From contig JAISDH010000107.1 of assembly GCA_031264975.1 (NCBI GenBank), forward strand, positions 1 through 10,161: 10,161 nucleotides of DNA. The letters are read 5' to 3'. This DNA is from Bacteroidales bacterium (lineage in GTDB: Bacteria > Bacteroidota > Bacteroidia > Bacteroidales > WCHB1-69). The translations under genes and the position numbers were made by a program. The notes beneath the pieces are model-generated. The model ran no database searches, was not told the DNA's origin, and saw only the letters and a list, made by a program, of their open reading frames with translations. Positions 7,605 to 10,161 of the stretch are shown one piece after another (the stretch's first letter is position 1; every line of letters begins with the position of its first letter).

Positions 7605-7609
7605 AGGTA
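7602..7609 (-). promoter_or_regulatory. Bacteroidota-type -7 promoter box of pyrH
   Basis: Read on the minus strand the box is TACCTTTG, a perfect match to the Bacteroidota consensus TAnnTTTG. It lies about 50 bases upstream of the pyrH ATG and beyond the hpf terminator, where a new transcription start is expected. I see no clear -33 TTTG at the usual spacing, so the call rests on the -7 box and position. Confidence 0.6.
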
Positions 7610-7691
7610 TAATTTTTTTTAGATTAATCAGAATAATATTTTATATTATTCTTTTTATATCCTACAAAATGAAAAGCATTTCCGACAACAT

Positions 7692-7719
7692 AAAAGGCTA
7701 CCCATTTCGGTAGCCTTTT
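7692..7719 (-). terminator. Strong intrinsic terminator after hpf
   Basis: AAAAGGCTACC (7692-7702) and GGTAGCCTTTT (7709-7719) make a perfect 11-bp stem with a 6-base loop, 27 bases past the hpf stop codon. The A/T-flanked GC core can terminate in either direction. It separates the rpsU-xerC-hpf group from the pyrH unit. Confidence 0.85.
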
Positions 7720-7746
7720 AATTAGCCATTTTATGGAAGGAAAATA

Positions 7747-8040
7747 TTACCTTTTTTTATCCTTGATTTTTTCCAATTGTTTACGTAATGCGTCTACTGC
7801 CAAATCAATGGCTTCTTCAAACGTTTTACACTGTTTACAGGATATCAAATCATTTCCTTTTATTTTTAACCGTATTTCTGCTATTTTGTTTTCCGGTTTA
7901 TCCGTGTTCTCCAATTTTAAAATGACGTCGCTTCCTATTATATTCTCATAGAATTTTCCTGTTTTCTGGAGTTTGTCAATAATAAAACTCTCTAATCGCT
8001 TATCTGCTTTGAAATGTACTGAATTAATGTTTATCTGCAT
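7747..8040 (-). CDS. hpf: Short ribosome hibernation promoting factor (HPF/RaiA/YfiA family)
   Basis: This 97-residue cytoplasmic protein is of the short HPF/RaiA (sigma-54 modulation protein) family. These proteins bind the decoding channel of the 30S subunit in stationary phase or stress and keep ribosomes inactive. The family pattern is visible: INSVHFKADKRLESFI at the start, a KLEKF-like stretch (LQKTGKFYENI, 24-34), the central strand NKIAEIRLKIKG (51-62), and the closing helix FEEAIDLAVDALRKQLEKIK (74-93). It lacks the C-terminal dimerisation domain of long HPF, so 100S formation by that route is not expected. A C-x-x-C pair (Cys68, Cys71) just before the last helix is unusual. The gene follows xerC by 14 bases and is closed by the hairpin at 7692-7719. 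The rpsU-xerC-hpf order is also found in Bacteroides relatives. Confidence 0.93.
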   Translation of the reverse strand: MQININSVHFKADKRLESFIIDKLQKTGKFYENIIGSDVILKLENTDKPENKIAEIRLKIKGNDLISCKQCKTFEEAIDLAVDALRKQLEKIKDKKR

Positions 8041-8054
8041 ATTAACCTCTTTTT

Positions 8055-8948
8055 TTATGCTCGTGGATGAGCTTGTTTATATGTTTTCTTTAATTTTTCA
8101 ACTGAAATATGTGTGTAAATTTGTGTGGCTGCAAGGGAACTGTGTCCCAATATTTCCTTTATGGCGATTAAATCAGCGCCATTGTTTAATAAATGGGTAG
8201 CAAATGTATGCCGGATAACATGTGGACTTCGTTTTTTTACCGTTGATACCATATCCAAATATTTTTTTACTATTCTGTATATCAATTTTACGTAAATATC
8301 CTTCCCTTTTGTTGTAACAAAAAATAAAGACTCTTGTTCAAAGGTTCCAAATTCATTTTCATAACTTGAAACATATTCTTGCAAGGCAGGATTTAAATTT
8401 TTACTCCATGGGATTATCCGTTCTTTATTGCGCTTTCCCAATACTTTTACGGTTTGAGAATAAAAATCAATATCTTTTCTTCTTATATTTGCCAACTCAC
8501 TTAATCGAATGCCTGTAGCATAAAACAGTTCAATAATTGCTCTATCCCGTTTTCCTTCGAATGTATCAGGGAATATATTTTGATCAAAGTCAAGCAAATT
8601 ATTCATTTCGGATTCCGAGAGAAACACCGGCAATGTTTTTCCTTTTTGTTTTGGAGTAATCACCTTGTCTATCGGATTTACCGAAATGTAATTGTCTTTA
8701 AGAAGAAATTTATAGAGTGCTTTCAGTGTTGATATTTTTCGATTGACGGTTCGGGGAGATTTTCCTGCCTCCAATTCATTAATAATCCATGACCGAATGT
8801 CTTTATGAGTTGCATTCTTTATCTTTTTCTTTTTAGAAGATAAAAAGGCTACATATTGTTCTATGTCCATCTCATAAGCAGTAATGGTATGGGAAGAAAA
8901 ACGTTTCTCATACCTTGCATAAATAAAAAAATAATCAATCCAATCCAT
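8055..8948 (-). CDS. xerC: XerC/XerD-type tyrosine recombinase
   Basis: This 297-residue DNA-binding enzyme belongs to the Xer group of tyrosine recombinases, which resolve chromosome dimers at dif before cell division. The N-terminal SAM-like core-binding domain covers about 1-90 and contains SHTITAYEMDIEQYVAFL and SPRTVNRKISTLKALYKFL. The catalytic domain covers about 105-297. All active-site residues are present: Arg148 (TGIRLSEL), Lys172 (GKRNKERIIPW), His243 and Arg246 (HVIRHTFATHLL), His269 (ILGHSSLAATQIY) and the nucleophile Tyr278. The length of just under 300 is that of housekeeping Xer rather than phage integrases, and the place between rpsU and hpf argues for a housekeeping role. 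Whether it is XerC or XerD cannot be settled from this protein alone. A -7 promoter box lies 27 bases upstream. Confidence 0.93.
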   Translation of the reverse strand: MDWIDYFFIYARYEKRFSSHTITAYEMDIEQYVAFLSSKKKKIKNATHKDIRSWIINELEAGKSPRTVNRKISTLKALYKFLLKDNYISVNPIDKVITPKQKGKTLPVFLSESEMNNLLDFDQNIFPDTFEGKRDRAIIELFYATGIRLSELANIRRKDIDFYSQTVKVLGKRNKERIIPWSKNLNPALQEYVSSYENEFGTFEQESLFFVTTKGKDIYVKLIYRIVKKYLDMVSTVKKRSPHVIRHTFATHLLNNGADLIAIKEILGHSSLAATQIYTHISVEKLKKTYKQAHPRA

Positions 8949-8974
8949 AAAAAAGTATTATCTTTGATTTCGTC

Positions 8975-8982
8975 CAAAGGTA
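8975..8982 (-). promoter_or_regulatory. Bacteroidota-type -7 promoter box of xerC
   Basis: The minus strand reads TACCTTTG, matching TAnnTTTG exactly, 27 bases before the xerC ATG in the 74-base gap after rpsU. No clear -33 element is seen. It implies xerC-hpf can be transcribed separately from rpsU. Confidence 0.5.
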
Positions 8983-9022
8983 ACACTTTTTTTTGGATAA
9001 AATGAAAACAACAACAATAATA

Positions 9023-9217
9023 TTATTCTCCCTCTTGATCTCGCAATTTTTGGATATAAATTGCCTTGAGGATTTGTTCTCGACGAATAACTGATTTCTT
9101 AGTGAATTTTTGGCGATTTCGCAACTCTTTCACTACTCCGATTTTTTCAAATTTACGTTTCAATTTCTTCAACGATCTTTCCAGGTTTTCACCGTCTTTA
9201 ATAGGAACAACAATCAT
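9023..9217 (-). CDS. rpsU: 30S ribosomal protein S21
   Basis: This 64-residue basic protein is ribosomal protein S21 of the small subunit, located near the platform and the anti-Shine-Dalgarno end of 16S rRNA. The typical features are the N-terminal strand MIVVPIKDGENLERSLKKLK, the arginine/lysine-rich helix RKFEKIGVVKELRNRQKF, and the closing KKSVIRREQILKAIY. The length is normal. It is the first gene of the group with xerC and hpf. A -7 box 51 bases upstream gives a leader of roughly 45 bases. In Bacteroidota S21 has been linked to hiding the anti-Shine-Dalgarno sequence, which fits the weak ribosome-binding sites seen throughout this window. Confidence 0.96.
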   Translation of the reverse strand: MIVVPIKDGENLERSLKKLKRKFEKIGVVKELRNRQKFTKKSVIRREQILKAIYIQKLRDQEGE

Positions 9218-9257
9218 AAAAAATTACCTTTTTCTTTATTAATATTAACTAAAAAAT

Positions 9258-9704
9258 TTAACTGCTGCAAAGGTACAATTTTTTTTGATAATATCTCATC
9301 AAATTCTGTACGATGTATAAATTAGTTTCAAACGCCTGAATAAGCAATAGTTGCACGTAATAATCAGCCATAAAAAGCCCCCAAACGAAAACATTCTCCG
9401 TAAATCTTTGTACATTTTCGCCAGAATTTGTATTGCGAGTTCCGAATTTTATTCTATTTTGGCGTTCCGATTCTGTAAGCTTTGGATTGGGCGATAGCCC
9501 TGTTTTTTTTCCCTGAAAACTTAATTCTGCTGAGTAAATCATCGTGGTAATATGTGGGCTATTCTTTACTTGGGTTTTTATTGTCTTCCGTTTGTCGTTT
9601 TTTTCGATAAGGATAATCGTTTTTTCCAGATATACACACTTATTCGATACATTTAGTCCCCAAATATCTATTAGCCGGATTATGTAAATTGCACTTTGAT
9701 ACGG
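9258..9704 (-). pseudogene. Doubtful open frame upstream of rpsU, possibly a decayed gene
   Basis: A reading frame stays open for about 148 codons on the minus strand, but its first ATG is at 9542, giving only 94 residues, and I recognise no domain. Its last bases cover the rpsU promoter box, which argues against an intact gene. The translation has low-complexity Asn/Lys/Ile content upstream of the ATG and a more ordinary composition (PNPKLTESERQN, FGTRNTNSGENVQRF) after it. It is either chance openness or the remains of a gene. The CGCCAGAAT / ATTTTGGCG near-palindrome within it suggests a structured, possibly noncoding element. Confidence 0.2.
9268..9275 (-). promoter_or_regulatory. Bacteroidota-type -7 promoter box of rpsU
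   Basis: The minus strand reads TACCTTTG, a perfect TAnnTTTG match, 51 bases before the rpsU ATG. A TTTG lies upstream at 9300-9303, but the 24-base spacing is longer than the usual 19-21, so only the -7 box is called with some confidence. Confidence 0.6.
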
Positions 9705-9713
9705 TTACATAAT
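9679..9713. repeat. 9-bp inverted repeat ATTATGTAA / TTACATAAT
   Basis: ATTATGTAA (9679-9687) and TTACATAAT (9705-9713) are perfect reverse complements with a 17-base loop. The right arm touches the TAA that ends the coding-like fragment at 9714. It may be a relic terminator or a protein site. Confidence 0.5.
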
Positions 9714-9899
9714 TTAGCTATCCAAATTCTCGGTCTGATTCATCTTGTCCAGCCCATAGTCATACTTGTGTTCCTTAATACGATTTTTCGCAGTTGGCTC
9801 TTCCCAATGTCGTCAACTTAAGCCGAAAAGTCCATAAAAGAAACAAAACCATTAGCGTAGTTGTATTTCAGATGCCGGAAGGCGTCAAATATGAGTAAC
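9714..9899 (-). pseudogene. Two short coding-like fragments in different frames, unidentified
   Basis: On the minus strand one frame ends at 9818 with FDAFRHLKYNYANGFVSFMDF. A second, open from 9812 to a stop at 9714-9716, reads HWEEPTAKNRIKEHKYDYG and then LDKMNQTENLDS. Both have protein-like composition, and they meet at a frame change near 9815, as expected of a decayed gene's 3' end. A perfect 9-bp inverted repeat (9679-9713) directly abuts the second stop codon, as a terminator would. I cannot name the family; an old transposase is one guess without proof. Confidence 0.25.
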
Positions 9900-9938
9900 C
9901 CCGTGCAAGCCGAAGGCGCAGCTTGGGGACAGAACGTA

Positions 9939-10027
9939 CTGGATTGCTTCGTGCCTCGCAATGACGGGTCGGTTAATGTCGTCGTCATACACTCGCCCGT
10001 CATTGCGAACGCAGTGAAGCAATCCAG
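9939..10027. repeat. Dispersed-type inverted repeat (CTGGATTGCTTC ... TCGCAATGACGGG)
   Basis: The left arm (9939-9968) starts CTGGATTGCTTC and ends TCGCAATGACGGG. The right arm (9996-10027) is its reverse complement apart from the central 5-7 bases. The loop is 27 bases. Elements with this GGATTGCTTC/TCGCAATGACG core are scattered through many unrelated bacterial genomes and produce false reading frames containing SLRGTKQS, as here on the minus strand. Confidence 0.85.
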
Positions 10028-10084
10028 AAAATAAACGCTGACAAACGCCCCGTATATTTCTCCTTCTTAACTCTGTGTGGAGTT

Positions 10085-10101
10085 GAACTACTCCGTAGTT
10101 C
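10085..10101. repeat. Short perfect hairpin GAACTAC-TCC-GTAGTTC
   Basis: A 7-bp perfect stem with a 3-base loop lies between the inner and outer inverted repeats of the compound element. It belongs to no gene and is probably part of the same repeat block. Confidence 0.5.
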
Positions 10102-10161
10102 TGATGAAGAGGATGTGTTTTTACCCCGAGCTGCGCTCCGCTTGCACGGGGTTATACATAT

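Larger units (their letters stand above)
9896..10154. repeat. Compound element bounded by 31-33 bp imperfect inverted repeats
   Basis: The left arm (9896-9928) begins TAACCCCGTGCAAGC and ends CAGCTTGGGG. The right arm (10124-10154), read in reverse complement, begins with the same 15 bases and ends CAGCTCGGGG; only the middle differs. Between them lie the inverted repeat at 9939-10027 and a GAACTAC-TCC-GTAGTTC hairpin at 10085-10101. The block is clearly GC-richer than its surroundings, holds no gene, and looks like a nest of dispersed palindromic, MITE-like repeats. The right arm nearly reaches the window edge, so the element may extend further. Confidence 0.7.

Noticed and set aside
7553..7746. 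tRNA genes between hpf and pyrH, as in some Bacteroides
   Set aside because: No cloverleaf or TTCGA-type T-loop is present; only a terminator and the pyrH promoter are seen.
9818..10003. 61-residue minus-strand protein containing SLRGTKQS
   Set aside because: Its first part is a translation of the dispersed inverted repeat, a well-known source of false genes.

Overview
The window reads as a chromosomal segment of a low-GC Bacteroidota bacterium, most likely order Bacteroidales. Three things support this: promoter -7 boxes of the Bacteroidota type (TACCTTTG) upstream of rpsU, xerC and pyrH; a multidomain TPR/PD40/OmpA envelope protein typical of the phylum; and a small 2TM-domain protein between pyrH and frr. 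Ribosome-binding sites are weak, as usual in this phylum. All ten genes I support lie on the minus strand, so transcription runs from high to low coordinates.

In transcription order, positions 9217-7747 hold a translation and chromosome-maintenance cluster: rpsU (ribosomal protein S21), a XerC/XerD-type tyrosine recombinase and a short ribosome hibernation factor, closed by a strong hairpin terminator at 7692-7719. A second unit begins with a promoter near 7605: pyrH (UMP kinase), a 2TM-domain membrane protein and frr (ribosome recycling factor), then a phosphate butyryl/acetyltransferase 73 bases further on. A 220-base AT-rich gap follows. Next is an 839-residue periplasmic PorE-like OmpA-family protein whose last 120 residues look like an inactivated retropepsin-type aspartic protease domain. 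After a 10-bp hairpin come a solitary DppC/OppC-type ABC transporter permease with an enlarged periplasmic segment and a small DedA/YqaA-type membrane protein.

Both ends are gene-poor. At 54-317 there are seven hairpins at an exact 41-bp period, with arms kept intact while loops vary; this is the most unusual DNA structure in the window. From 9218 to 10161 no gene is well supported: the part next to rpsU holds its promoter and a weak open frame, 9679-9900 holds short coding-like fragments and a hairpin that may be a decayed gene, and 9896-10154 is a GC-richer nest of inverted repeats of dispersed, MITE-like type.

No tRNA, rRNA, CRISPR array or intact insertion sequence was found. The most interesting observations are the 41-bp hairpin array and the degenerate protease-like tail on the OmpA-family protein. 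I do not see a complete undescribed multi-gene system.
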